A DNA stretch of 64,000 nucleotides from Pseudomonas furukawaii (GCF_002355475.1 NZ_AP014862.1:3410001-3474000); one strand, 5' to 3'; positions 1-9,690 are shown, counted from the first letter of the stretch. Made by a program: numbers and translations. Notes: generated by a model from the letters alone, not told the origin.

Positions 1-2
1 GC

Positions 3-2027
3 CATATCCGTGTGCTGGCCGGCGCCGGCGTCATCGACCCGACCCTCCGCGACGCCGCCCTGGGCGCCCGGCTGCGCTTTCGCAACTGGGAGGAAGACTC
101 GGCCATCCAGGCGGTGGATGCGAACAAGGGCATCAGCGTCTCCCGAAGCCGCCTGTCCAGCCTGCTGCGCATGCCGCTCTACGACCTGGACCGCCTGGAC
201 CTCACCGCCAACAGCACCCTGCACAGCGACCTGCAGAACGCCGTGACCGATTACCTGAAGCACCTGGCCGATCCCACCTTCGCCGAGCAGGTGGGCCTCT
301 ATGGCGAGCGCCTGCTGTCCCCGGAGAAGACCGCCGACGTGCGCTACAGCTTCACCCTCTTCGAGCGCACGCCGTCCGGCAACCGGGTGCGGGTCCAGAC
401 CGACAACACCGACCAGCCCTTCGACATCAACGAGGGCAGCAAGCTCGAACTGGGCTCCACCGCCAAGCTGCGGGTGCTGGCCACCTACCTGGAGTACATC
501 GCCACCCTGCACCGCCGCTATGCCGGCCTCGGGGTCGAGGAACTGCGCAAGGTGCCGGTGGACCCGCTGGACGCCATCAGCCGCTGGTCCATCGACTACC
601 TGATCGAACACAAGGACCGTGACCTCTACGCCATGCTTCAGGCGGCCATGGAGCGCACCTACTCCGCCAGCCCCTACGAGAGCTTCTTCACCGGCGGCGG
701 GGTGCACACCTTCAACAACTTCCGCAAGGAGGACAATGGCCGCCGCCCGACCCTGCGGGACTCCCTGCGTGAGTCCATCAACCTGCCCTTCGTGCGCCTG
801 CTGCGGGACATCGTCCGCCACGACATGTACCGCCCGGAGGGCGGCAAGATGCAATTGCTGTCGGACGACAAGGACCCGCGCCGGCAAGGCTACCTGGACC
901 TCTTCGTCTCGCGGGAAAGCCAGACCTACCTGCGCCGCTTCTGGAACAAGTACCAGGGCAAGAGCGCGGACGAGCGCATGTCCACCTTCCTCGATGGCCT
1001 CAATCCCTGGGGCGCGCGGATGGCCGCCATCCACCGCTACCTGCTACCCCAGGCCGACCTCACCACCTTCGCCGCCTTCATGCGCGAACGGGTGCCCAAG
1101 GCCAACCCGGCGCTGACCGACAAGCGCGTCCAGGACCTCTACACCCGCTACGGGCCGGGTGCCTTCAACCTCAACGACCAGGGCTACGTGGCGCGCGTCC
1201 ACCCCCTGGAGCTGTGGCTGCTGGGCTACCTGCAAGCCAATCCCCAGGCCACCTTCCGCGACGCGGTGGAAGCCAGCGGCGACGAACGCCGGGAGGTCTA
1301 CAGCTGGCTGTTCAAGTCCAAGCGCAAACACGCCCGGGACAAGCGGATCCGCATCATGCTGGAGGTGGAAGCCTTCCTCGACATCCATGAGCACTGGAAG
1401 TCCCTGGGCTACCCCTTCGACCACCTGGTGCCCTCGCTGGCGACCGCACTGGGCAGCTCCGGCGACCGTCCTGCGGCCCTGGCCGAGCTCATGGGCATCA
1501 TCCTCAATGACGGCGTGCGCCAGAGCACCCTGCGCATCGACCAGCTGCACTTCGCTGCCGACACCCCCTACGAAACCCTGGTGGGCTACGAGACCCGCGA
1601 AGGCAAGCGGGTGATGACCTCGGAAGTGGCCGCGACCCTGCGCGACTCCCTCTCCAAGGTGGTGGAAGGCGGCACCGCAAGGCGCCTGCAGGGCACCTTC
1701 ACCCTCCCCGGCGGAGAACCCCTGGTCATGGGCGGCAAGACCGGCACCGGCGACAACCGCATCCAGACCGTCACCCGCTACGGCGCGGTGACCAGCTCCA
1801 AGGCCATGAACCGCACCGCCACCTTCGTCTTCTACCTGGGCCCGCGCCACTTCGGCACCCTCACCGCCTTCGTCGAAGGCAGCAAGGCGGACAAGTTCAG
1901 CTTCACCTCCGCCCTGCCGGTGCAGGTGCTCAAGGGCATGGCGCCCATCCTCCAGCCCTACCTCGCCCCGGGCCTCAGCACCCAGTGCCAGGACCTGGCA
2001 CCGGCGGTACAGGTGAGCCGGCGCTGA
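3..2027 (+). CDS. Penicillin-binding protein / peptidoglycan transpeptidase, 5'-truncated by window edge
   Basis: The frame is open from the first bases, so the true start lies upstream and an N-terminal part (possibly a glycosyltransferase domain) is missing. The visible 671 or so residues carry the three penicilloyl-serine transferase motifs in order: SxxK as GSTAKLR (around residue 149 of the visible part), SxN as RESINLP, and KTG as GGKTGTGDN near the C-terminus. These motifs define a periplasmic DD-transpeptidase that crosslinks peptidoglycan. About 350 residues separate SxN from KTG, longer than in classical class A PBPs, so this is a divergent member. The product is clear at family level; the exact class (1A-like or other) cannot be decided without the N-terminus. 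Confidence 0.8.
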   Translation, partial: HIRVLAGAGVIDPTLRDAALGARLRFRNWEEDSAIQAVDANKGISVSRSRLSSLLRMPLYDLDRLDLTANSTLHSDLQNAVTDYLKHLADPTFAEQVGLYGERLLSPEKTADVRYSFTLFERTPSGNRVRVQTDNTDQPFDINEGSKLELGSTAKLRVLATYLEYIATLHRRYAGLGVEELRKVPVDPLDAISRWSIDYLIEHKDRDLYAMLQAAMERTYSASPYESFFTGGGVHTFNNFRKEDNGRRPTLRDSLRESINLPFVRLLRDIVRHDMYRPEGGKMQLLSDDKDPRRQGYLDLFVSRESQTYLRRFWNKYQGKSADERMSTFLDGLNPWGARMAAIHRYLLPQADLTTFAAFMRERVPKANPALTDKRVQDLYTRYGPGAFNLNDQGYVARVHPLELWLLGYLQANPQATFRDAVEASGDERREVYSWLFKSKRKHARDKRIRIMLEVEAFLDIHEHWKSLGYPFDHLVPSLATALGSSGDRPAALAELMGIILNDGVRQSTLRIDQLHFAADTPYETLVGYETREGKRVMTSEVAATLRDSLSKVVEGGTARRLQGTFTLPGGEPLVMGGKTGTGDNRIQTVTRYGAVTSSKAMNRTATFVFYLGPRHFGTLTAFVEGSKADKFSFTSALPVQVLKGMAPILQPYLAPGLSTQCQDLAPAVQVSRR

Positions 2028-2031
2028 GGGC

Positions 2032-2247
2032 TCACCCGCGCCGGGTCATCTCGATGTAGAGCGCCTCGACCTTTTCCCGCGCCCAGGGCGTCTTGCGCAG
2101 GAAGGTCAGGCTCGACTTGATGCTCGGATCAGAGGTGAAGCAGCGGATGTCGATGCGGCTGCCCAGCCCCTCCCAACCGTAATGGGCGACCAGCGCCTCG
2201 AGGATCTTCGCCAGGGTCATGCCATGCAGGGGGTCGTTGGAACTCAC
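2032..2247 (-). CDS. VF530 family small DNA-binding-like protein (DUF2132)
   Basis: A 71-residue protein with the conserved family pattern: a start like [15 protein letters not shown], then [32 protein letters not shown] and EKVEALY. The family (VF530/DUF2132) is small, widespread in proteobacteria and suspected from structure to bind nucleic acid; its role is not established. The gene converges on the preceding penicillin-binding protein gene with only 4 bp between the stops. The length is normal for the family, so it looks intact. Confidence 0.85.
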   Translation of the reverse strand: MSSNDPLHGMTLAKILEALVAHYGWEGLGSRIDIRCFTSDPSIKSSLTFLRKTPWAREKVEALYIEMTRRG

Positions 2248-2967
2248 GGGTGGGCCTCGGTCGGTGGGAAAGCGTGGCAGCTTAGGGCAATGGCCTGGCT
2301 TGCAGAAGCGAATTCATTCGCGAAGAGCCCGGTGCAGCGCGCCCCGCCAGGCCGACAGCCGCTCCATCACCTTGAAGGTCAGGCACACCCGGGTGCCCTG
2401 CTGCTCGCGGCTACTCAGGCCGTCATCCGGAGACGCCCCACTCGGCCCCCCCGGGACTGAAGGCAACCGGCGGGCAATTCCGACGGAACGTCCCCACCGA
2501 CACGAGCCGACCGGCTGCACGGGAAATCCGCTAAAACCTGGTCTAACGTCAAAGTGTCCAATTGCTGAGGACACTTGAAGTCGCCACGGTCGCACCTCCC
2601 CCGAATGCTGACCGACGTGGCGACTTTTTTTGCCCGGCGAAAAGCGCCGGCGGCGCAGTCCCCAGGAAACCAGTTGCAGCCGCTCCTGCGGCAGGTCCCG
2701 CCCCGGCCGCTTCACCGCCTGCAAGGTGTAGCTGAGGGGAAGCCGCCAGCGATCCCGCGCCAGGCGCCATTCACCGTCCGCTTCCCGCACCATGTGCCCG
2801 GGCAGCGCCTCCCGAAGCTGCCGGCGGGCGGGCGCGACCCGGACGACCAAGGACTGACCCGACCCCACGCAACGCGCAGCGCTCGCATCCCCTGCCGAGG
2901 TCCCCGTTGAACTTTGTCCAAGCGCTGTCTACCGTGCAGCCGGTAAGCGAATACCAGGCGGAGAGCC
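2248..2967. other. 720-bp region without a convincing protein gene
   Basis: Between the VF530 gene and the first LysR gene. It holds the candidate sRNA described separately. A leftward 184-codon open frame (2314-2868) covers most of it. Two stretches of that frame read somewhat like protein (a part with WRLPLSYTL and LPQERLQLVSWG, and a tail with CLTFKVMERLSAWRGALHRALRE), but the middle is low-quality and the sRNA hairpins run through it. I cannot assign a family. It may be a decayed gene or chance coding in GC-rich DNA. Confidence 0.4.
2540..2632 (+). ncRNA. Candidate small RNA: two tandem hairpins ending in a terminator
   Basis: Two adjacent perfect hairpins lie on the plus strand with no gene upstream in that orientation. 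Hairpin 1 has an 8-bp stem (AAGTGTCC at 2552-2559 with GGACACTT at 2569-2576) and a 9-nt loop. Hairpin 2 has an 11-bp stem (2578-2588 with 2616-2626) around a C-rich loop and runs straight into seven T residues at 2625-2631, the form of an intrinsic terminator. The adjacent coding gene on the left is on the other strand and the LysR gene starts more than 330 bp further on, so a leader or 3' UTR is unlikely. The 5' end is estimated from a weak -10-like TCTAAC at 2542-2547. The RNA class is unknown. Confidence 0.5.
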
Positions 2968-3882
2968 ATGGACCGATTCCAGGAAATGAAGGTGCTGCTG
3001 GCCGTGGTGGAGGCCGAGAGTTTCGCCGCGGCCGCCCGGCAACTGGGCATGTCACCGCCCAGCGTGACCCGGGTGATCGCGGCGCTCGAAGCACGGCTCG
3101 GCACGCTGCTGCTGGCCCGCAGCACCCGGAGCCTGCGCCTGACCGAGGCGGGCCAGCGTTATGTGGAAGACTGCCGGCGCATCCTGCTGGAGCTCGAAGA
3201 GGCCGAGGAACTGGCCTCGGGCAGTGCGTTGCGCGCCCGGGGCAACCTGACGGTGACGGCACCGGTGATGTTCGGCGAGCTGTACCTGATACCGGTGATC
3301 GTCGACTACCTGTCCAGCCATCCCGAAGTGACCATCAACGCCTTGCTGGTGGACCGGGTGGTGAACATGAGCGACGAGGGCGTGGATGTGGCCGTGCGCA
3401 TCGGCCGGCTGCATGAGACCGGCATGCCGGCCGTCAGGGTGGGCGAGGTCCGCTCGGTGATCTGCGCCGCGCCGGACTTTCTCGACCGGGTCGGCCGCCC
3501 GGCCACGCCCGGCGAGCTGGAGGGAGCCCCGGTCGTGGTCTCCTCCGCCAGTCCGCTGCTCACCGACTGGCGGTTCGTGGGGCCGGACGGCCCGCTCACC
3601 CTGCGCCCGCCCACTCGCCTCGTGGTGAACTCCAACAGCGCGGCGATCCATGCGGCGCGACTGGGCTGGGGCTTTACCCGGGTGCTTTCCTACCAGGTCG
3701 CCGAGTCCGTGGCCCGGGGCGAGCTGGAGATCGTCCTCGACGAATACAGCGTGCCGCCGCTGCCCATCCACCTCCTGCACCCGGGCGCAGCCCGGACGCC
3801 CGCCAAGGTGCGCACCTTCATCGACTTCTGCGCGGAGCGGCTGGGGCGCAACCCGGCGCTGCAACCGCCCGTGTCGGCGTAG
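2968..3882 (+). CDS. LysR-family transcriptional regulator
   Basis: 304 residues with the N-terminal LysR winged helix (DRFQEMKVLLAVVEAESFAAAARQLGMSPPSVTRVIAALE), the linker helix, and a C-terminal substrate-binding domain. It is of the common subgroup in which the second domain begins RGNLTVTAPVMFGELYLIP. The start is preceded by GGCGGAGAGCC, which supplies a ribosome binding site. It is followed after 4 bp by a second LysR gene of the same subgroup, so the pair is probably cotranscribed. The likely targets are the adjacent GST and flavin/iron-sulfur fusion gene, by context only. Confidence 0.9.
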   Translation: MDRFQEMKVLLAVVEAESFAAAARQLGMSPPSVTRVIAALEARLGTLLLARSTRSLRLTEAGQRYVEDCRRILLELEEAEELASGSALRARGNLTVTAPVMFGELYLIPVIVDYLSSHPEVTINALLVDRVVNMSDEGVDVAVRIGRLHETGMPAVRVGEVRSVICAAPDFLDRVGRPATPGELEGAPVVVSSASPLLTDWRFVGPDGPLTLRPPTRLVVNSNSAAIHAARLGWGFTRVLSYQVAESVARGELEIVLDEYSVPPLPIHLLHPGAARTPAKVRTFIDFCAERLGRNPALQPPVSA

Positions 3883-3886
3883 CGAG

Positions 3887-4831
3887 ATGGACCGGTTCCG
3901 CGAGATGCAAGTGTTCGACGCCGTGGCCCAGGCCGGGAGCCTGGCGGGCGGGGCCCGTGCGCTGGGCCTCTCCCAGGCGACGGTCACGCGCAGCCTCGCC
4001 GCGCTCGAAATCCGCCTGCAGACGCCCCTGCTGGTGCGCGGCCCGAGGGGGACTCGCCTCAACGCGGCCGGCGAGGTTTTCGCCGCCAGTTGCCGGCAGA
4101 TCCTCCAGGAAGTGGCCGAGGCGGAGCGTTCGGCGACCGGCCTGCACGCCCATCCCAGCGGGCAGCTCCGAGTATCGGTACCGAGGCTGATGGCCCGGCA
4201 GGTGCTCACGCCCATCGTCCTGGACTACCTGGCCCAGTTTCCCGAGGTCCAATTGAGCGTCCAGCTCCGGGATGACACGCCCCGACTGCTGGAAGAGGGT
4301 ATCGACGTCGCCCTCGTCACCGGCCAGATTCCCGACTCCTCGGCGTTCGCCCTGCCCGTGGGGATAGTGCGCCCCATCCTCTGCGCCGCCCCGCGCTACC
4401 TCGATCTGCGGGGACGACCGCAGACGCCCGAAGCGCTTCGAGACCACTCGATCATCGAGTCGAACGCCCACCTGGCCCGGACGGAATGGCGCTTCCTCTG
4501 CGACGGTGCGGCGCGGACGATCCGGCTGGCCCCCCGTCTCACCTGCAGCACCCGATCCGCCGCCCTTCGCGCCGCCCTCCTCGGGCTGGGGCTGACCCGC
4601 TGCATGAGCCACGAGGTGCACGCGGAACTCCAGGACGGCCGGCTCGAAACGGTGCTGGAACACTGCGCGGCCCCGGGCCTGGCCGTCCAGTTGCACTACC
4701 GGGAAGGTCAGAGGGCCGCCGCCCGGGTGCGCACCTTCCTCGACTTCGCCCTGCCGCGCCTGCGGGCCCACCCCGCCCTGCGCGGCCGAATTATTCCGAA
4801 TTCCGAAATGATGGATTGTCCCGCCTGGTGA
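3887..4831 (+). CDS. LysR-family transcriptional regulator (second of a tandem pair)
   Basis: 314 residues: an HTH ([20 protein letters not shown], then [14 protein letters not shown]) and an effector-binding domain parallel to the upstream LysR. The open frame extends far into the preceding gene, but homology starts at the ATG 4 bp after that gene's stop, preceded by GCGAG. The two proteins begin almost identically (MDRFQEMKV and MDRFREMQV), which points to an old duplication. Several usually conserved positions differ between them, so the effectors probably differ. A short tail ([14 protein letters not shown]) after the normal LysR end looks like recent read-through. Confidence 0.88.
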   Translation: MDRFREMQVFDAVAQAGSLAGGARALGLSQATVTRSLAALEIRLQTPLLVRGPRGTRLNAAGEVFAASCRQILQEVAEAERSATGLHAHPSGQLRVSVPRLMARQVLTPIVLDYLAQFPEVQLSVQLRDDTPRLLEEGIDVALVTGQIPDSSAFALPVGIVRPILCAAPRYLDLRGRPQTPEALRDHSIIESNAHLARTEWRFLCDGAARTIRLAPRLTCSTRSAALRAALLGLGLTRCMSHEVHAELQDGRLETVLEHCAAPGLAVQLHYREGQRAAARVRTFLDFALPRLRAHPALRGRIIPNSEMMDCPAW

Positions 4832-4931
4832 TTCCGCTGAAAAAAGCGGAGGCGCAAGATGCCTCCACTGGCGCGAGCCCCTTCGAGGCGCCCTCGCCGC
4901 CGAATCCTCCAACCGTCGCGGAGTCACCAGC

Positions 4932-5558
4932 ATGCCCAACGCCATCACGCTCTATCGTCATCCCCTGTCAGGCCACGCCCACCGCGTCGAGCTGATGCTC
5001 TCGCTGCTGGGCCTGCCCATCGAACGGGTGTTCGTCGACCTCGCCAAGGGCGAACACAAGCAGCCCGAATTCCTCGCCCTCAACCGCTTCGGACAGATTC
5101 CGGTGATCGATGACAACGGCACCCTGGTCAGCGACTCCAACGCCATCCTGGTGTACCTGGCCAAGCGCTACGGCACCCCGGACTGGCTGCCGGAAGACCC
5201 GGTCGGTGCGGCGGCCGTGCAGCGCTGGCTGTCCATCGCCGCGGGCCCGGTGGCCTTCGGTCCGGCGGCGGCGCGCCTGGTGACCGTTTTCGCTGCGCCC
5301 TTCAATCCCGAGGAGGTCATCGCCCGGGCCCATGCGCTGTTCAGGGTGATGGAGGAAGAACTGGCGGAGAGGCCGTTCCTCGCCGGAGACCGGGCGACCA
5401 TCGCCGATGTCGCCAACTACAGCTACATCGCCCACTCGCCGGAGGGCAACGTGTCCCTCGAGGACTACCCGAACCTGCGCGCCTGGCTCGCCCGGGTCGA
5501 GGCACTGCCGGGCTTCGTGCCCATGCCGCGCACCGCGATCGGCCTGCAGGCCGGCTGA
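4932..5558 (+). CDS. Glutathione S-transferase family protein
   Basis: 208 residues with an N-terminal thioredoxin-like GST domain ([25 protein letters not shown], then [28 protein letters not shown]; the IPV proline and the SDSNAIL glutathione-contact motif are visible) and a C-terminal helical domain with the [14 protein letters not shown]-capping box. Cytosolic GSTs conjugate or reduce electrophiles with glutathione. Its position 54 bp upstream of the PNPOx/flavin reductase fusion suggests one transcription unit under the two LysR regulators, perhaps dealing with an electrophilic or peroxidic substrate. Confidence 0.9.
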   Translation: MPNAITLYRHPLSGHAHRVELMLSLLGLPIERVFVDLAKGEHKQPEFLALNRFGQIPVIDDNGTLVSDSNAILVYLAKRYGTPDWLPEDPVGAAAVQRWLSIAAGPVAFGPAAARLVTVFAAPFNPEEVIARAHALFRVMEEELAERPFLAGDRATIADVANYSYIAHSPEGNVSLEDYPNLRAWLARVEALPGFVPMPRTAIGLQAG

Positions 5559-5612
5559 ACCGGTCCGCCCGCTGCCGGCCCCTCCGGCAGCCTTCCCAGG
5601 AGGTGACCCGCC

Positions 5613-7670
5613 ATGAACCACCTGCCCAAACACCGCCCCTCGCCCTGGCACGCCGGCGAGAAGGCGCTCCAGGAGCGCTTAGGTGTCGCCGAACGGATGG
5701 ACGTCCTCGGCCGGAAAGTCATTCGCGACTACATGCCGGACCAGCATCGGGACTTCTACCACCAGCTGCCGTTCATGATCGTCGGCGCGGTGGACGGCCA
5801 GGGCCGCCCCTGGGCCTCGCTGATCGAAGGCCCGGAAGGCTTCGTCACCTCGCCCGCCCCCCGCTGCCTGGTGATCGACGCCAGCCTCGACCCGCAGGAC
5901 CCGGTCACGTCCGGCCTGCAACCCGGAGGAGCCCTCGGCCTGCTGGGCATCGAGCTGCACACGCGGCGGCGCAATCGCATCAACGGCATCGTTCAGCGGG
6001 TCGACGGCGATCGCCTCGAGATCGCGGTCGAGCACAGCTTTGGCAATTGCCCGCAGTACATCCAGCGGCGCGGCTACAGCCGCGACGAATCGCGACGCCG
6101 GAGCGCCGCCCCACGGGAGGACGGCACTGCGCTGGACGAGCGCCTGGCGACGCTGATCCGCCAGGCCGACACCTTCTTCGTCGCCAGCTATGTCGAGCAT
6201 GAGGATGGCCAGCGGTCGGTGGACGTGTCCCATCGCGGGGGCCGCAGCGGCTTCATCAAGGTGGATGGCAATCGCCTGACCATCCCGGACTACGCCGGCA
6301 ACCTGCACTTCAACACCCTGGGCAACCTCCAGGCCAATCCGGTGGCCGGCCTGCTGTTCGTCGATTTCGACAGCGGCGACCTGCTGCAACTGAGCGGGCG
6401 CACCGAACTGCTGTTCGACAGCCCGCTGCGGGACGCCTTCGAAGGGGCCGAACGCCTCTGGACCCTCGACGTGGATCGCGTGGTCGTTCGCCGCCGCGCC
6501 CTGGCCCTGCGCTGGGACTTCGAGGAATTCGCCCCCACCAGCCTGATGACCGGCACCTGGCAGGAGGCCGAAGAGACACTGCGCCAGCGCGAGCAGCGCC
6601 GGCAGTGGCAACGCTGGCGGGTGCTGCGCCTGGAGCGGGAAAGCCAGGACATCCGCTCCGTCTACCTCGAGCCGCTGGACGGCGCGCCCGTCGCCTTCCT
6701 CCCCGGACAGCACGTGCCCGTGCGGATTCCGGCAAGCGGCGACGGACCCCTGATCCGAACCTACAGCCTGTCCAGCGCACCCTCGGACCCGACCTTGCGC
6801 ATCAGCGTCAAGGCGCAGGGCCGGGCCTCGAAGTGGCTGCATGAACAGCTGCGGGTGGGAGACCTGCTGGAAGTCCGGCAGCCGATGGGCGGGTTCACCC
6901 TGGCCGACGACAGCCATCGCCCGGTGGTGCTGATCGGCGCGGGCGTCGGCATCACGCCCCTGCTGTCGATGCTCAGGGAGCGGATCGCCGACAACCGGCG
7001 CTCGGGCCGGTCAAGGCCGGTTCACCTGTTCCAGGCGGCTCGCACCCTGGAGGAGCTGCCTTTCCGCCGGGAGATCGAAGCCCTGCGCCTTCAGGCGCCG
7101 GACCAGTTGCAGGTCCAGCGCGCGCTGAGCCAACCCGGCGAGGACGCCATCCTGGGACGCGACCATGAGCGAAACGGCCGGATCGATGTGCAGTGGATCA
7201 AGTCGCGCCTGCCACTGGACAACTATGACTTCTACCTGTGCGGCCCGGCGGGCTTCATCCAGTCGATCTACGACGGCCTGCGCGAGCTCGATATCGGCGA
7301 CGACCGCATTCACGCCGAGGCCTTCGGCCCCTCGTCCCTGAAACGCCGGGGTGACACGCCAAAGCCCGCCTTCACCCAGCCGCCCGCAGCGAGCGCGCCC
7401 GTGCCGGTGTACTTCTCCGCCTCCTCCAGGGAAGCACGCTGGACGCCGGAGGACGGCAGCCTGCTGGACCTGGCGGAAGGTCGCGGGCTCTCGCCGGACT
7501 TCAGTTGCCGAGGCGGCACCTGCGGGACCTGCAAGACCCGCGTGATCAGCGGCCAGGTGCATTACCCGAATCCACCGGAAGGCCCGCTGGAGCCCGGCAC
7601 GGCGCTGATCTGCTGTGCCGTTCCGGCGGCCGTCGAGGGTGCGGTTCAACCTCTGGTGCTGGAGCTTTAG
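5613..7670 (+). CDS. Fusion protein: PNPOx-like flavin domain, ferredoxin reductase domain and 2Fe-2S ferredoxin
   Basis: 685 residues in three modules. Residues 1 to about 330 form a tandem pyridoxamine-5'-phosphate-oxidase-like split barrel (DFYHQLPFMIVGAVDGQGRPW; later FIKVDGNRLTIPDYAGNLHFNTLGNLQANP). Residues 340-570 are an FNR-type reductase with the FAD motif RTYSLSS and the NAD-side GAGVGITPLLSML. The C-terminus is a plant-type 2Fe-2S ferredoxin with C632, C637, C640 and C667 or C668. Electrons would pass from NAD(P)H through FAD and the cluster. The substrate of the PNPOx-like part is unknown. The ribosome binding site AGGAGG lies upstream of the ATG. The stop codon overlaps that of the converging permease gene. 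Confidence 0.85.
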   Translation: MNHLPKHRPSPWHAGEKALQERLGVAERMDVLGRKVIRDYMPDQHRDFYHQLPFMIVGAVDGQGRPWASLIEGPEGFVTSPAPRCLVIDASLDPQDPVTSGLQPGGALGLLGIELHTRRRNRINGIVQRVDGDRLEIAVEHSFGNCPQYIQRRGYSRDESRRRSAAPREDGTALDERLATLIRQADTFFVASYVEHEDGQRSVDVSHRGGRSGFIKVDGNRLTIPDYAGNLHFNTLGNLQANPVAGLLFVDFDSGDLLQLSGRTELLFDSPLRDAFEGAERLWTLDVDRVVVRRRALALRWDFEEFAPTSLMTGTWQEAEETLRQREQRRQWQRWRVLRLERESQDIRSVYLEPLDGAPVAFLPGQHVPVRIPASGDGPLIRTYSLSSAPSDPTLRISVKAQGRASKWLHEQLRVGDLLEVRQPMGGFTLADDSHRPVVLIGAGVGITPLLSMLRERIADNRRSGRSRPVHLFQAARTLEELPFRREIEALRLQAPDQLQVQRALSQPGEDAILGRDHERNGRIDVQWIKSRLPLDNYDFYLCGPAGFIQSIYDGLRELDIGDDRIHAEAFGPSSLKRRGDTPKPAFTQPPAASAPVPVYFSASSREARWTPEDGSLLDLAEGRGLSPDFSCRGGTCGTCKTRVISGQVHYPNPPEGPLEPGTALICCAVPAAVEGAVQPLVLEL

Positions 7671-8638
7671 GCGGCCGACCGCCCCCGGCCCACCAGGGCC
7701 GGAATGGCGCGGATGTAGATCAGCTCCCCCACCAGTTCCACCAGGGTCTGGGTGATCACCGCGGCGGCGGCCAGGCCGCGGATGTCCTCGGGCAGGGCCA
7801 GGGCCAGGGGCAGCACCACCAGGGAGTTGCGCGTCGAGGCGCTGAAGGTCACGGCCCGCGCCGGACCCGCCGGCAGCTTGAACAGCCGGGCGGCCAGGGC
7901 GCCCAGCGGCGGCGCCAGGAGCAGGAAGCCCAGGTAAACCGGCACCACCGGCAGCAACCGCTCCAGATCGGCCACCACGGCGGCGATCTGCGAGCCGACC
8001 ACCACCACCAGCACCAGGGCCATCGCCGGCACCGGCAGCCAGGCCCAGAGCGCCGTCCATCTCGACACCAGGGCGGAGCGACCGGCCAGGGACTCCGTCA
8101 GCAGGGCCAGGACCAGCGGCGCCACGATCAGGGCGAGGAAGGCCTCCACGAAAGGCCCGGCGGCGACCACCACACCGCTCGCGCCACCGAGCATCAGGCC
8201 GAGATAGAGGGGCAGCAGCACCATCTGCAGCAGGAGCAGGATGGGCGTGGCCGCCAGCATCAGCCGGGAGTCGCCCTTGCCGAGATGGGTGAAGACCACC
8301 ACATAGTCGATGCAGGGCGTGAGCAGCACCAGCAGCGCCCCGGCCAGGATCGCCGGCTGGTCCGACAGCGTCCGGGTCAGGCCCCAGACCAGCAGCGGCA
8401 CCAGCACGAAGTTGGCCAGCAGCAGGGCCGCCACGAAGGGCCTGCTGGCCAGGCCCTCGCGCAGGTGCAGGAAGGGAATCTGCAGGAACATGGCGTACAT
8501 CAGCACCGCGATGGCCGGTGTCACCCAGGGCTCCAGCCCTGCGCCGGCCGAGGGCAGCGCAAGCCCCAGCAGCGCGGCGAGGATGACCGCCAGGAAATAG
8601 ATCGGAATCTGATGACGCTCCAGGCTGTCGCGACTCAC
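7667..8638 (-). CDS. Bile acid:sodium symporter / arsenic-resistance-type permease
   Basis: 323 residues, nearly all hydrophobic, with eight to ten predicted transmembrane helices and the SBF/ACR3-like pattern: an early TPAIAVLMYAMFLQIPF, the hallmark LTPCIDYVVVFTHLGKGDSRLMLAATP, and FSASTRNSLVVLPLALALP late in the protein. Such proteins are often annotated as arsenic resistance protein but transport diverse anions. It is not part of the arsenic operon at 17-25 kb, which has its own ACR3, so arsenite export is only one possibility. It converges on the fusion gene, overlapping at the stops. Confidence 0.8.
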   Translation of the reverse strand: MSRDSLERHQIPIYFLAVILAALLGLALPSAGAGLEPWVTPAIAVLMYAMFLQIPFLHLREGLASRPFVAALLLANFVLVPLLVWGLTRTLSDQPAILAGALLVLLTPCIDYVVVFTHLGKGDSRLMLAATPILLLLQMVLLPLYLGLMLGGASGVVVAAGPFVEAFLALIVAPLVLALLTESLAGRSALVSRWTALWAWLPVPAMALVLVVVVGSQIAAVVADLERLLPVVPVYLGFLLLAPPLGALAARLFKLPAGPARAVTFSASTRNSLVVLPLALALPEDIRGLAAAAVITQTLVELVGELIYIRAIPALVGRGRSAA

Positions 8639-8844
8639 CTACCCTTCCCTCCCGCAAAAAGCGCCAACGTTACTCAGCGCCGTGCTCGACGGCGAGCTTT
8701 TTTCAGCCTCGAGCATTCCCGTGGCACACCGCCCGGATCGACCTTTCCAGATCTCACCGCGAGTCGCGCGACATGGCAAAACCCCGACCGCTGGGCTACT
8801 GCTGAAAGGTCATCCTCATCCACAGGCTCCGGAGCCTTGCCACC

Positions 8845-9690
8845 ATGCCCTCGATCCACGCCGCCTCCCAGGCACCCAACCAGTTCGTCGATGTCGCGGG
8901 CCGCCGCCTCGCCTACCGAGTGCTCGGCGAAGGCGTCCCCATGGTCCTCTGCCTGCGATTCCGGGGCGTCATGGACGACTGGGACCCGGCCTTTCTCGAT
9001 GGGCTCGCCGAGCAGGGCTTCCGGGTGCATCTGTTCGACTACAGCGGCCTGGGCCACTCCAGCGGTCAGCCCACCTACGATCCGGCCTCCCTGGCCAGGG
9101 ATACCCTCGACCTGATCGGCGCGCTGGAGCTGGACAAGGTGGTGCTCTGTGGCTGGTCCATCGGCGGGGTCGCCGCCCAGTTGGTGCATCTGCAGGCGCC
9201 GCAACTTCTCAGCCATCTGGTCCTGATCGGCACGACACCTCCCGGGCAACTGGTGAAGACCGCCGAACCGCTCTTCTACGAGCTGGCCGCCCGGGAGAAC
9301 GACTTCGAGGATTTCGTGCACCTGTTCTTCGAACCCGCCTCCGACGCCAGCCGCGACGCGGCGGCACGTTCGGCGGCACGCATCGCCGAGCGGACGGACG
9401 GCCGCTGCACGCCGGTCCCCCACGCCTGGGCGGCGGCGTTTCTGGGAGAGGGCCCACGCAATCCGGCCTTCCCGCTGGATATCGCCCTCGACGCCCTGAA
9501 ACGCACCACCATCCCCATACTCCATATCGGTGGAGATCACGACATCATCTTCCCGGTGGAGAACTGGTACGCCCTCAACCGCAGCCTGCCGACGCTGACC
9601 TTGCTGACCTATCCCAGCGCCGGTCATGGCCCGCAACTGCAACATCCCGAGGCCAGCGCACGCCATATCGCGGCGTTCGTGAAGGGTTGA
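8845..9690 (+). CDS. Alpha/beta hydrolase
   Basis: 281 residues of the alpha/beta-hydrolase fold: the beta-ketoadipate enol-lactonase-like start FVDVAGRRLAYRVLGEGVPMVLC, the oxyanion region, nucleophile elbow GWSIGG (Ser), the acid GGDHDIIFP (Asp) and the catalytic SAGHGPQ (His). All three catalytic residues are present, so it should be active. The substrate cannot be told from sequence. It stands alone between the divergent permease and the SulP transporter 117 bp downstream. Confidence 0.88.
   Translation: MPSIHAASQAPNQFVDVAGRRLAYRVLGEGVPMVLCLRFRGVMDDWDPAFLDGLAEQGFRVHLFDYSGLGHSSGQPTYDPASLARDTLDLIGALELDKVVLCGWSIGGVAAQLVHLQAPQLLSHLVLIGTTPPGQLVKTAEPLFYELAARENDFEDFVHLFFEPASDASRDAAARSAARIAERTDGRCTPVPHAWAAAFLGEGPRNPAFPLDIALDALKRTTIPILHIGGDHDIIFPVENWYALNRSLPTLTLLTYPSAGHGPQLQHPEASARHIAAFVKG

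Noticed and set aside
2314-2868. 184-codon minus-strand open frame as a real gene
   Set aside because: Only short parts look protein-like, no family is recognised, and an sRNA-like double hairpin runs through it; kept only as a note.
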